A DNA stretch of 64,000 nucleotides from positions 71,032 to 135,031 of the forward strand of contig NZ_CDDK01000031.1 of the NCBI RefSeq assembly GCF_000820225.1, given 5' to 3'. The notes beneath the pieces were generated by a model. It was not told where the DNA came from. It made no database searches and worked only from the letters and a program-made list of their open reading frames with translations. The translations under genes and the position numbers were made by a program. The first letter of the stretch is position 1, and every line of letters starts with the position of its first letter. Source of the stretch: Aeromonas veronii bv. veronii (GTDB lineage: Bacteria; Pseudomonadota; Gammaproteobacteria; Enterobacterales; Aeromonadaceae). Positions 28,873 to 37,067 of the stretch are shown here, piece after piece.

Positions 28873-29517
28873 ATGGACAGCCAATTTACCATCGTCATCG
28901 CAGATGACCACCCCCTGTTTCGGGGCGCCCTTTACCAAGCGGTGCACATGGCCATCGACGACGCTCAATTGCTGGAAGCGGACTCCATCGACAGCCTGAC
29001 CAGCCTGCTCGGCGAACACCCCGAAGTTGACCTGTTGCTGCTCGATCTCAAGATGCCGGGGGCCAACGGCTTCGAGGGGCTGGCCCACCTGCGCGGCCAG
29101 TATCCCGACCTGCCCATCGTGGTGGTCTCCGCCTCGGAAGATGCGGCCATCATCCAACAGGTGTTGCGGCTTGGGGCGCTCGGCTTTATTCCCAAATCGG
29201 TACCGATGAAGGAGCTGGTCAACGCCCTCAATACGGTGATCGGGGGGGATAACTGGGTGCCGGAAGGCATCTCGCTCCATCCTGAATCGGAAGATGGCCC
29301 CGATTTCGCCAGCAAGCTGGCCAGCCTCACCCCCCAGCAGTACAAGGTGCTGATAATGCTGCGCGATGGCAGCCTGAACAAACAGATCGCCTGGGAGCTC
29401 AACGTCTCAGAGGCCACCATCAAGGCCCATATCACCGCCATCTTCAGAAAACTGGGCGTCAAAAACCGCACTCAGGCGGTCATCGCCCTGCAACAGCTCG
29501 ATATCAAGGAGAACTGA
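28873..29517 (+). CDS. NarL/LuxR-type response regulator, CrbR/ErdR-like
   Basis: This 214-residue regulator has a receiver domain (1-120) with acid pocket D11 and D12 and phospho-acceptor D58 (LLLLDLKMPGANGFEGL). The signalling lysine is in FIPKS. A LuxR-type helix-turn-helix follows (about 145-210), with NKQIAWELNVSEATIKAHIT and RKLGVKNRTQAV. These stretches match the CrbR/ErdR group, which in Vibrio and Pseudomonas responds to the CrbS-type kinase and turns on acetyl-CoA synthetase and alcohol or acetate use. No sensor kinase is encoded here. That sub-family call rests on remembered motifs. Confidence 0.85.
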   Translation: MDSQFTIVIADDHPLFRGALYQAVHMAIDDAQLLEADSIDSLTSLLGEHPEVDLLLLDLKMPGANGFEGLAHLRGQYPDLPIVVVSASEDAAIIQQVLRLGALGFIPKSVPMKELVNALNTVIGGDNWVPEGISLHPESEDGPDFASKLASLTPQQYKVLIMLRDGSLNKQIAWELNVSEATIKAHITAIFRKLGVKNRTQAVIALQQLDIKEN

Positions 29518-29548
29518 CCCCCGCGCTCAGTGACACGCGGGAGACGAC

Positions 29549-29575
29549 ATAGCCAGCCATGCTGGCTATTTGTTG
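29549..29575 (+). terminator. hairpin after the response regulator gene
   Basis: The stem ATAGCCAGC / GCTGGCTAT (29549-29557 with 29561-29569) with a 3-nt loop is followed by TTGTTG, a weak U tract. Confidence 0.5.
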
Positions 29576-29588
29576 CTCGACAATTAGC

Positions 29589-29596
29589 ACGATCGT
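29589..29596 (+). promoter_or_regulatory. candidate TetR operator ACGATCGT
   Basis: The palindrome ACGATCGT lies 35 bp before the TetR-family start codon in TTAGCACGATCGTACTTTATG. Many TetR relatives bind such CGATCG-centred sites on their own promoters. Confidence 0.45.
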
Positions 29597-29630
29597 ACTT
29601 TATGCTGCCAGCGCCAACGAGGAGATAGTG

Positions 29631-30227
29631 ATGAGCAAGGGGCGCCTGACCCGGGAAAACATTTTGCAGACTGCCTTCGAGCAGGCGAGCCAGCAAGGGC
29701 TGGAGAGCCTTACCATCGGCTCGCTGGCCAGCGCCTGCGAGATGTCGAAAAGCGGCCTGTTTGCCCACTTTCAATCCCGAGACAATCTGCAGATAGCCGT
29801 GCTGGAGTACGCCGCCGAGGTGTTCCGGCTGCGGGTGATCCAGCCGGTACGCCAGCAGGAGCACCAGAGCCAGCACGACAAGCTGATCGCCCTGCTGCGT
29901 GCCTGGCAGGCTTGGAACCACTGCTTCGCCGGACGCTGCATGTTCCTCGACGCCTGGACCTCGGTGCAGGATGGCCATGAGCAAAAGAGCCAGGTGCAGC
30001 AAGCCGCCCGGCAACTGGTGCGCTTCTGGCTCGACTATCTGGCCCGTCAGGTGGTGCAGGGTCAGGCCGCAGGCGAGTGGCGACGCGAGATGGATCCCTG
30101 GCGCGCCGTTTATCGCCTCTATGGCCTCTATCTGGCGGATCAGGTGTTCAACGATCTCGAACTGTGTCAGGATCCGGCCCGCCACTTCTGGCCCGAGGTG
30201 GACGCTCTGCTGAGCAGCTGGCGCTGA
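29631..30227 (+). CDS. TetR family transcriptional regulator
   Basis: This 198-residue regulator has an N-terminal helix-turn-helix: LTRENILQTAFEQASQQGLESLTIGSLASACEMSKSGLFAHFQSR, the standard TetR pattern with F-x-SR at its end. The C-terminal helical ligand domain includes a CFAGRCMFLDAWTSVQDG segment like the TetR_C group found with lipid or hydrolase genes. The ATG at 29631 follows GAGGAGATAGTG. An alpha/beta hydrolase follows 82 bp downstream and a patatin beyond it, so control of lipid-handling genes is likely. Confidence 0.88.
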   Translation: MSKGRLTRENILQTAFEQASQQGLESLTIGSLASACEMSKSGLFAHFQSRDNLQIAVLEYAAEVFRLRVIQPVRQQEHQSQHDKLIALLRAWQAWNHCFAGRCMFLDAWTSVQDGHEQKSQVQQAARQLVRFWLDYLARQVVQGQAAGEWRREMDPWRAVYRLYGLYLADQVFNDLELCQDPARHFWPEVDALLSSWR

Positions 30228-30309
30228 TGTTTTGGCATCCGTTCAACACTAATTTTTAAAAACCAACAAAAAAGCACGACCGTTCGCACACAAAAACCAC
30301 AGGATGACC

Positions 30310-31188
30310 ATGAGCAGCAAGATCTACTTCAACACCCGCCGCTTCAGCCCGAGCAAATGGCTGCTGGGGATCGGTACCCGGTTGCACCACAGACTCGCCC
30401 CCACCCATGCCAAGCGCACCGCCAGCAAGTTGCTGCTCACCCCCCAGCGCAACCAGCGGGATGACCACGAACCTGCCGGTCTGGTGAAGCAGGCCGTCCA
30501 TACCAGCGAAGGGGTATTGATGAGCTATCGGCTCGGTCAGGGGCCGCTGTGGCTGCTGATGCACGGCTGGTCCGGCAGCGCCAGCCAGTTCTATCCGCTG
30601 ATGAGCCATATCGCCGCGCAGGGTTTCACCGCCATTGCCTACGATCATCCGGCCCACGGCCAGAGCACAGGCAATACTGGCCACCTACCCCGTTTCGTGC
30701 GCGCCTTCGACGAGCTGGCGACCAAGCTGGCTAGCGAAGTAGGCCCGCTGCACGGGGTCATCGCTCACAGCATGGGAGGCGCCGTCACCCTCTCCAGCCG
30801 TCAGGCGGGTATCGATACCCTGCCGCTGCTGTTGATTTCGCCGGTGCTCGACTATGTGCCCCAGCTCTACGGCATGGTGGCGCGCTCCGGCTACTCCATC
30901 CGGTTGTTCGATGCGGTGGTCAAGGAGATTGAGCAGGAGTACCAGCACCCCTTGAGCACGGTCGATCCGCTGGGACGCCTCGCCAGTCGCAGCGGCGCGG
31001 CGATGATAGTGCACGACGAGGAGGACAGATTTGCCCCCCACGGCGATTCCTTGCGGGCCAGTCAGGATGGTCATACCCGGCTGGTGAGCACCCGGGGTCT
31101 GGGCCACGGTCGCATCCTCGCCAGCGCCCCGGTATTCGCCGCCTTCGATCAGCTGGCGCGGCCGGAAAATCCTCACCGCGCCCTTTGA
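30310..31188 (+). CDS. alpha/beta hydrolase
   Basis: This 292-residue protein has the alpha/beta-hydrolase core from about residue 70. The oxyanion strand is LWLLMHGWSGSASQFYPLM, then AYDHPAHGQST, the nucleophile elbow IAHSMGGA (Ser in HSMGG), and late DEEDRFAPHGDS and GLGHGRIL giving the acid and histidine. No signal peptide is evident, so it is probably cytoplasmic. Two ATGs (30304 and 30310) are possible; AGGA at 5 nt before 30310 favours the second. The substrate is unknown. The TetR gene upstream may control it. Confidence 0.85.
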   Translation: MSSKIYFNTRRFSPSKWLLGIGTRLHHRLAPTHAKRTASKLLLTPQRNQRDDHEPAGLVKQAVHTSEGVLMSYRLGQGPLWLLMHGWSGSASQFYPLMSHIAAQGFTAIAYDHPAHGQSTGNTGHLPRFVRAFDELATKLASEVGPLHGVIAHSMGGAVTLSSRQAGIDTLPLLLISPVLDYVPQLYGMVARSGYSIRLFDAVVKEIEQEYQHPLSTVDPLGRLASRSGAAMIVHDEEDRFAPHGDSLRASQDGHTRLVSTRGLGHGRILASAPVFAAFDQLARPENPHRAL

Positions 31189-31200
31189 CACGGGGCCATG

Positions 31201-31226
31201 AAAAAAACGGGCGAGCGCCCGTTTTT
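31201..31226. terminator. terminator after the hydrolase gene
   Basis: The stem ACGGGC / GCCCGT (31207-31212 with 31217-31222) is flanked by a run of A and T5. Confidence 0.8.
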
Positions 31227-31300
31227 ATATTTGATACAGCGCCTTATAGTTAACTTGTCAGTGGGAACATTCTTGTCAGAACACGATAAGGCGCCAGCAT

Positions 31301-32446
31301 ATGGCCAGACCCAATACAGCGTTGTTGCTCACCGGTGGCGGTGCTCGCGCCGCCTATCAGGTCGGCGCCCTCAAGGCGATTGCGGAGCTCTACCCGCGCA
31401 ATCTCGGCATCCCTTTTCCCATCCTCTGTGGCACCTCGGCGGGGGCCATCAATGTCACCGCGCTGGCCTGCTACGCCTCCTGCTTCCATCTGGGGGTGCG
31501 CAAGCTGGAGTGGGTCTGGCGCCGCTTCGAGACCCACCACATCTTCGATTTTCACCCCGGGCGCCTGCTGTGGCGGTTGATGTACGAAGGGTCGGCAGGG
31601 CTGATCAACCCCCACACCAACCACGCCTTTCACCTCTTTGACAACGCGCCACTGCACCGCCTGCTGGATCAGCTCATCGACTATCACCGCATCGATGACA
31701 ACATCCTCTACGGCAGTCTGGAGGCGCTGGCCATCACGGCATCGGATTACGATGACGGCCTCTCCACCACCTTCTTTCAGGGACGGGCCGACCACCACCC
31801 GTGGGAGCGAGCCAGACGGCGCGGGGTACGTACCGTGCTTACATCGGAGCACCTGCTCGCCTCCTCGGCGTTGCCCTTCGTCTTTCCGGCCACCCGGATC
31901 GGCGAGAAGTTCTACGGCGACGGCTCCATCCACCAGCTGAGCCCGCTCAGCCCCGCCATCCATCTGGGGGCGGAGCGGATCCTGCTGATCACCCTGGATC
32001 CGCCAGCGCACTCGGCGCCGACCCATCACCACGGCCATCTCACCAGCTCCAATATCGCCAGCCATCTGCTCGATACGGTCTTTACCGACACTCTCAACTC
32101 CGATCTGGAGCGGCTATGGCGCATCAACCAGACTCTGGATCTGATCCCGGAGCGGGAGCGCAGCCGTCTCAAACTGAAACGGGTGGAGACCTGCGTGCTC
32201 AAACCAAGCGAAGACCTCGACGCCATGGCGCTGGCCTATCTGCGCAAACTGCCGCTGCAGTTGCGCCGCCTGTTGCGAGTGTTGGGAGTGAAGGGGGATG
32301 AGACCAGCAGTCTGGCCAGCTTTCTGATGTTCTATCCGGGTTACTGCCAGCAGCTGATCAAGCTGGGCTATCGGGATACTCTCCGGGAGCGGGAGCGGGT
32401 CGCCACCTTCCTCGATATCGAGGGGCAGCCAAAAGAGCGGGAGTAA
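31301..32446 (+). CDS. patatin-like phospholipase
   Basis: This 381-residue protein has a patatin domain. The oxyanion loop TGGGARAAYQVG is at 11-22, the catalytic serine S46 is in CGTSAGA, and the catalytic aspartate D207 is in YGDGS. The Ser-Asp dyad is complete, so lipid acyl hydrolase activity is expected. No signal peptide is seen. The C-terminal 120 residues are helical and charged, as in the longer bacterial patatins tied to membrane lipid turnover. It sits alone between a terminator and a convergent antiporter gene. Confidence 0.9.
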   Translation: MARPNTALLLTGGGARAAYQVGALKAIAELYPRNLGIPFPILCGTSAGAINVTALACYASCFHLGVRKLEWVWRRFETHHIFDFHPGRLLWRLMYEGSAGLINPHTNHAFHLFDNAPLHRLLDQLIDYHRIDDNILYGSLEALAITASDYDDGLSTTFFQGRADHHPWERARRRGVRTVLTSEHLLASSALPFVFPATRIGEKFYGDGSIHQLSPLSPAIHLGAERILLITLDPPAHSAPTHHHGHLTSSNIASHLLDTVFTDTLNSDLERLWRINQTLDLIPERERSRLKLKRVETCVLKPSEDLDAMALAYLRKLPLQLRRLLRVLGVKGDETSSLASFLMFYPGYCQQLIKLGYRDTLRERERVATFLDIEGQPKERE

Positions 32447-32477
32447 ACAGGAGCGTGGTCGATGAGAGCGAGGAGCT

Positions 32478-34430
32478 TCAGTGCCCCTCCAGCAAACGCT
32501 GCTCAGCCTGTTCCATCGCCACCACGGTACCAAACAGGATCAGCCGGTCACCGGCCGCCAGCACCAGCTCGGGTCTGGGCTCCAGACTCTGATCGCCGCG
32601 CTGCACCTCCTTGATCCGCACCTCATCAAGCGGCAGCTCGCGCACTTCATGGCCCACCGCCCACGCCTGGTCGTGCAGCAACAGGGGATGGAGGCGTTCA
32701 AGCAACTGATCTGCCTCCAGATTGCTGGCACTCTGATCCCCCCAGTAGAAGCCGTGCAGGAAGCGATACTGACTGCTGCGCTCCAGCTCCATCCGGCGGA
32801 TCACCCGACCGATGGGGATATCGCAGTTGAGCAGCAGGTGGGAGACCAGCATCAGGGCACCCTCCTGGGATTCGGGGATCACCTCAAACGCCCCCGCCTG
32901 CTTGTACTGCTCCAGAAAACTGTCATCCCGGGTACGCACCAGCACCTTGAGATCCCCCGCCAGTTCGCGGATCAGTGCCAGCATCGCCTCCACCCGCTTG
33001 CGATCATCAAAGGTGATGATCACCAGCCGCGCCCGCAACAACCCGGCGGCCAGCAGAATATCGCGGCGGCTGGCATCGCCGAAGGCCACCTGCTCCCCCG
33101 CCAGCTTGGCCTCGCTCACCCGCTCCGGGTCAAGATCGAGGGCCAGAAAGGGGATCTCCTCGATCTTGAGAAAGCGGGCACAGGTCTGCCCGGCCCGGCC
33201 AAACCCGGCGATGATGACATGCTGGTTTTTGCTCAGGCCCGACTGGGCGACTTCGGAGCGGGTCAGCAGCGCCGGGTCGGTGAGGCTGCGAGCCAGCGAA
33301 TGGGCCTGAGTCACCAGCCAGGGGGTCATGGCGATGGAGATGATGCCGATGCCGATCAGCAGGGAGACCAGTTGTTGATCCAGCAAGCCGTGGTGGAGCG
33401 CCAGCGCCAGCAGCACGAAGCCGAACTCCCCCACCTGACTGAGCATGATGCCGGCGGCCATGCTGTCACGCTTGCGCTCCCCCATCAGCCGCCCGGCCAG
33501 CAGCACCAGCAGGGATTTGCACAGCACCAGCAGCACCACGCAGATCAGCACCTGCCACCAAGCCCGCGCCACCAGCTCCCACTCCATGGCCATGCCGATG
33601 GTGATAAAGAAGAGCCCCATCAGCACGTCGCGAAAGGGCTTGATGTCTACCTCAAGCTGATGACGGTAGTGGGACTCCCCCAGCATCATCCCCGCCAGAA
33701 ATGCCCCCAGCGCCATCGACAACCCGAGTGAATGGGTCATGTAGGCAGCCAGCAGTGCCACCAGCAGGGCACTCAGCACGAACAACTCGTCGGAGCGGGC
33801 TCGCGCCACCTCGTGAAACAGCAGCGGCAGCAACCACTTGCCCACCGCCAGCAGAGTGAAGAGAGCAAACAGCCCCTTGAGGGTGGCCCAGGCGATCTCG
33901 GCGGCCAGCGCACTCCCCTGCACTTCCGGCTGGGCGAGGATCGGGATCATCACCAGCAGGGGCACCACCGCCAGATCCTGAAACAGCAGCACGCTCACCC
34001 CCAGCTGGGCGCGGCGGGTATGGAGCTGCTTCTGCTCGCCAAGCTGCTTGATCACCACCGCCGTCGACGACAGAGCAAGCGTCCCCGCCACCACCAGCGA
34101 CTGGGCCAGACCCAGCCCCCACCACCAGCCGATGGCGAAAAAGAGCAGTGACGTGAGCAGCACCTGCAACATCCCGACCCCCAGCACCAACCGGCGCATC
34201 GCCAGCAATTTCGGCAGGGAGAACTCCAGCCCCAGCGAGAACATCAGAAAGACGATCCCCAGCTCGGCAATAGTCTGCATGATCGACTGGCCGGTGATCA
34301 CCGCCAGCCCGTGGGGGCCGAGCAAGACGCCGGCAATCAGGTAGGCGAGGATGACCGGCAAGCCGAGGCGCCGGAAAGTTGCCACCAGCAGAACGGCGGC
34401 GAACAGCAGGATCAACAGGTCGGTGTACAA
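32478..34430 (-). CDS. CPA2 family cation:proton antiporter with TrkA-N domain (KefB-like)
   Basis: This 650-residue protein has about twelve membrane helices (residues 1-385) of the Na/H-exchanger fold, opening LLILLFAAVLLVATFRRLGLPVILAYLIAGVLLGPHG. An RCK/TrkA-N nucleotide-binding domain follows from about 405 (IIAGFGRAGQTCARFLK...LALDLD) and a TrkA-C domain at the end. Related Kef systems release potassium under electrophile stress. The likely start is TTG at 34430, preceded by AAAAGGAGAGGAAAAT; the ATG 75 bp upstream has no such site and would add a polar extension to the first helix. No KefG/F-like ancillary gene adjoins it. Confidence 0.88.
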   Translation of the reverse strand: MYTDLLILLFAAVLLVATFRRLGLPVILAYLIAGVLLGPHGLAVITGQSIMQTIAELGIVFLMFSLGLEFSLPKLLAMRRLVLGVGMLQVLLTSLLFFAIGWWWGLGLAQSLVVAGTLALSSTAVVIKQLGEQKQLHTRRAQLGVSVLLFQDLAVVPLLVMIPILAQPEVQGSALAAEIAWATLKGLFALFTLLAVGKWLLPLLFHEVARARSDELFVLSALLVALLAAYMTHSLGLSMALGAFLAGMMLGESHYRHQLEVDIKPFRDVLMGLFFITIGMAMEWELVARAWWQVLICVVLLVLCKSLLVLLAGRLMGERKRDSMAAGIMLSQVGEFGFVLLALALHHGLLDQQLVSLLIGIGIISIAMTPWLVTQAHSLARSLTDPALLTRSEVAQSGLSKNQHVIIAGFGRAGQTCARFLKIEEIPFLALDLDPERVSEAKLAGEQVAFGDASRRDILLAAGLLRARLVIITFDDRKRVEAMLALIRELAGDLKVLVRTRDDSFLEQYKQAGAFEVIPESQEGALMLVSHLLLNCDIPIGRVIRRMELERSSQYRFLHGFYWGDQSASNLEADQLLERLHPLLLHDQAWAVGHEVRELPLDEVRIKEVQRGDQSLEPRPELVLAAGDRLILFGTVVAMEQAEQRLLEGH

Positions 34431-34548
34431 ATTTTCCTCTCCTTTTATCGACTTAAGCTTAGTCAGCCGATCTGGCGGGCAGGAAAGATATATTGGGCAT
34501 GCCAATTGCAGGGAGGAGACAGTAGTCAGGTGTTACAGGTGGAAGACC

Positions 34549-35451
34549 ATGGAAAATACGTCGTCACTTAATGGCTTTAGCCATGGCATCGAGCAGTGGG
34601 TTCGCCAGATGGAGCGGCTCACGCCGTTGCCCAGCGTTGAACGCAACCAGTTGCTCGAGCAGTTGTTGGGGCAGAGCGATCTCGGCGGTCTGCTGACAAC
34701 TTTTGCCGATCGTGCGGCAAGAATTGTCAGGATCCACGGTCTCTACCTCGATTGTGGCCAGCCCCATGTGCTGATCCAGCACCCGCCGCTGGCCACCCTC
34801 AACCTGCACAACTATCCGTTCGAACTGCGCGGTCAACATGGCCAGCTGCTCGGCCAGCTCCACTACGAGCTGGAACATCCGCTGAGCGGCAGCCAGCAAC
34901 GGGTACTGATGCAATACCATCAGCTGCTCTGCCTGCTGCTGCCCCTCTATCTGCGGCTGGAAAAACTGGATCAGCTGGTCCGGCTCGATCACCTGACCGG
35001 CCTTGGCAACCGCTCCTACTTTGACGAGGCCATCGGTCGCGCCATCGAACAGCACAGCCGCGAGCCCCACGGTCTGGTGCTGGTGCTGCTGGATCTCGAT
35101 CGCTTCAAGCAGATCAATGACACCTGGGGCCATCCGGTGGGGGATCTGGTGCTGAGCCGCTTCGCCCAGCTGCTCAAGGGGTGTATCCGCAGCACGGATC
35201 AAGCCTTCCGGCTTGGAGGAGATGAATTTGCCCTGCTGCTGCAACCGGCCGAACCCGAGGCGTGGCGCCCGGTCTGGCTGCGACTGCAGCATATGTTGAT
35301 GACCAATAAGGAGCTCAGCACCTTCTCGGTCGGATGCAGCCTTGGCGCCGCCAGCTGGCAATCCGGGGTCGATGTGCCGAGCCTCTACGAGGCGGCCGAC
35401 AGTCACCTCTACGCCCGCAAAAAAGCCGGCAAAGCCAGCCCTAACGAATAA
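34549..35451 (+). CDS. diguanylate cyclase (GGDEF protein)
   Basis: This 300-residue protein makes cyclic di-GMP. The N-terminal half (about 1-140) is a soluble sensor-like domain of no recognised family. The catalytic domain starts LDQLVRLDHLTGLGNRSYFDEAI and includes DLDRFKQINDTWGHPVGD and the active-site LGGDEFALL. Five residues before GGDEF lies RSTD, a complete inhibitory I-site (RxxD), so product inhibition is expected. There are no membrane helices. The ATG at 34549 follows GGTGGAAG; longer frames overlap the divergent antiporter gene and are rejected. Confidence 0.9.
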   Translation: MENTSSLNGFSHGIEQWVRQMERLTPLPSVERNQLLEQLLGQSDLGGLLTTFADRAARIVRIHGLYLDCGQPHVLIQHPPLATLNLHNYPFELRGQHGQLLGQLHYELEHPLSGSQQRVLMQYHQLLCLLLPLYLRLEKLDQLVRLDHLTGLGNRSYFDEAIGRAIEQHSREPHGLVLVLLDLDRFKQINDTWGHPVGDLVLSRFAQLLKGCIRSTDQAFRLGGDEFALLLQPAEPEAWRPVWLRLQHMLMTNKELSTFSVGCSLGAASWQSGVDVPSLYEAADSHLYARKKAGKASPNE

Positions 35452-35467
35452 TCCCGAACTCTTCTTT

Positions 35468-35508
35468 GCTCCGGCACATGCGCGCCATGTGACCGGAGCT
35501 TCTTTTTT
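35468..35508. terminator. terminator between the cyclase gene and tilS
   Basis: The stem GCTCCGG-CACATG / CATGTG-A-CCGGAGC (35468-35480 with 35486-35499) has a one-base bulge and is followed by TTCTTTTTT. Confidence 0.78.
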
Positions 35509-35528
35509 GGGGTTACGCCGAGACCACC

Positions 35529-36887
35529 TCAGACAAGATCCTGCTCGGGCAGGATGGGGGCGGCACCGCCCCCTTGCCAGTGGCACACCAGCCCGGCACC
35601 CTGCGCCATAAAACCGTCGCAGATAAAGAGCCCCACCACCGCCGCCACCTGCTCGCCATAGTAGAGGATGGGGATGCGCCCCCGTTGCCACGAGGGAACA
35701 CCATACTCTTGCAGCAGCTTCTTCATCCGCCGACTGCCGCTTCGCCCCACCGGTTTGAGGGGGATCCCGGGCGCTACCTGAAAACGCACCGAGAGCGGTT
35801 CATCCGGCCGGGGGATACGCAGCCGATCCTCGCCGTGCTCCGCCATACGCACCACCAGCTCGCCCACCCCTTCCGGCAGGGTCAGCGGCTCGCCCACAAT
35901 CATCGGCAATACCTGATGGCAAGGTTGTAGGTCAGGGCTCACCAGATAGAGCCGCTCCTGAAAACGACGGCAGCTTTGGCGCCCCCAGTTGAGCCGGGGA
36001 TTGGCATCGCCGCGCGCCAGCGCTACCTCCTGCCACAGCCGGGCAAGCTGCTCACGGGATGGCATCTCGCCCCCCTGCCGGCGGATCCAGTAGCGCAGCA
36101 GGTTGTTGCGCCGGGTAGGTGAAAGGGCGTGCAGCGGGCCGATATGGAGCGCCTCCCCCTCGCCCGCCAGCTGCCAGTCGCTCTCGGCAAGCTCCTCCAA
36201 CAGCGCCTCCTGCTCGGCGCACAGGGCCATGCTGCGCGCCGCGGTCTGGGCCATGGCGGGCCAGCGCGCCTTGAGCTGGGGGATAAGCGTCTGGCGCAAA
36301 AAGTTGCGGTCATAACTCACCTCCTGATTGCTCTCATCCTCCACCCAGCCAAAGGGGAGGCTCGCCGCCGCATCGGCCAGCTCGGCGCGACTCATATCGA
36401 GCAGCGGCCGCAGCAACAGGCCGCCAGCAAAGGGCTGGCTTGGCAGGATCCCCGCCAGCCCGCGCAGACCGGCGCCGCGCTTGAGGGCCAGCAGCAGGGT
36501 CTCCAGCTGATCGTCCTGATGGTGGGCGGTGAGCAGCCACTCCCCCTCCCGCATCCGGGCGGTCAGCCGTTGGTAACGGGCGGTGCGGGCCTGCGCCTCC
36601 AGACTCTCGCCATTGCCGCGGATCAGAGTCACCCGCTCGACCAGCAGCTCCACCGCCAATTGCTGACACACGGCTTCACAATGAGCGACCCACTCATCGG
36701 CATGGGGACTGAGGCCGTGGTGCACGTGCAGGGCGCTAAGTGGCAGGCCATGCTCGCGGGCATACTGCGCCGCCAGCACCAGCAGCAGGGTGGAGTCGAG
36801 GCCGCCACTGAAGGCCACCAGCAGACCGGTGGAACCTTCCGGCGCTGGCATAGTCAGACAAAAGCGAGAATAAAGATGAGAAATCAT
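35529..36887 (-). CDS. tilS: tRNA(Ile)-lysidine synthase TilS
   Basis: This 452-residue enzyme converts C34 of the AUA-reading tRNA(Ile) to lysidine and is essential for decoding. The PP-loop motif SGGLDSTLLL lies near residue 29, followed by ALHVHHGLSPHADEW and LLTAHHQDDQLETLLLALKRG. The C-terminal region holds the tRNA-binding TilS-C domain (VGRSGSRRMKKLLQEYGVP). The ATG at 36887 follows GGGGAAGCCT. The frame is open further upstream but that extension is not coding-like. It converges with the cyclase gene. Confidence 0.95.
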   Translation of the reverse strand: MISHLYSRFCLTMPAPEGSTGLLVAFSGGLDSTLLLVLAAQYAREHGLPLSALHVHHGLSPHADEWVAHCEAVCQQLAVELLVERVTLIRGNGESLEAQARTARYQRLTARMREGEWLLTAHHQDDQLETLLLALKRGAGLRGLAGILPSQPFAGGLLLRPLLDMSRAELADAAASLPFGWVEDESNQEVSYDRNFLRQTLIPQLKARWPAMAQTAARSMALCAEQEALLEELAESDWQLAGEGEALHIGPLHALSPTRRNNLLRYWIRRQGGEMPSREQLARLWQEVALARGDANPRLNWGRQSCRRFQERLYLVSPDLQPCHQVLPMIVGEPLTLPEGVGELVVRMAEHGEDRLRIPRPDEPLSVRFQVAPGIPLKPVGRSGSRRMKKLLQEYGVPSWQRGRIPILYYGEQVAAVVGLFICDGFMAQGAGLVCHWQGGGAAPILPEQDLV

Positions 36888-37067
36888 AGGCTTCCCCAAA
36901 ACGGACCGGCCGATCTTAGCAGAGTCGGGCTTATCAAGCTGCAACCCTGCTGCTAGAGTGAGGCTCGCCCGCCCTCTCCACCAGGCTGGCCGCAAGGCGG
37001 TCGCACAACCGGTTGGAGCAAGGAAGATGGGCAGGGAAGCAAACAATCGGAATTGGAATCAAACAAG

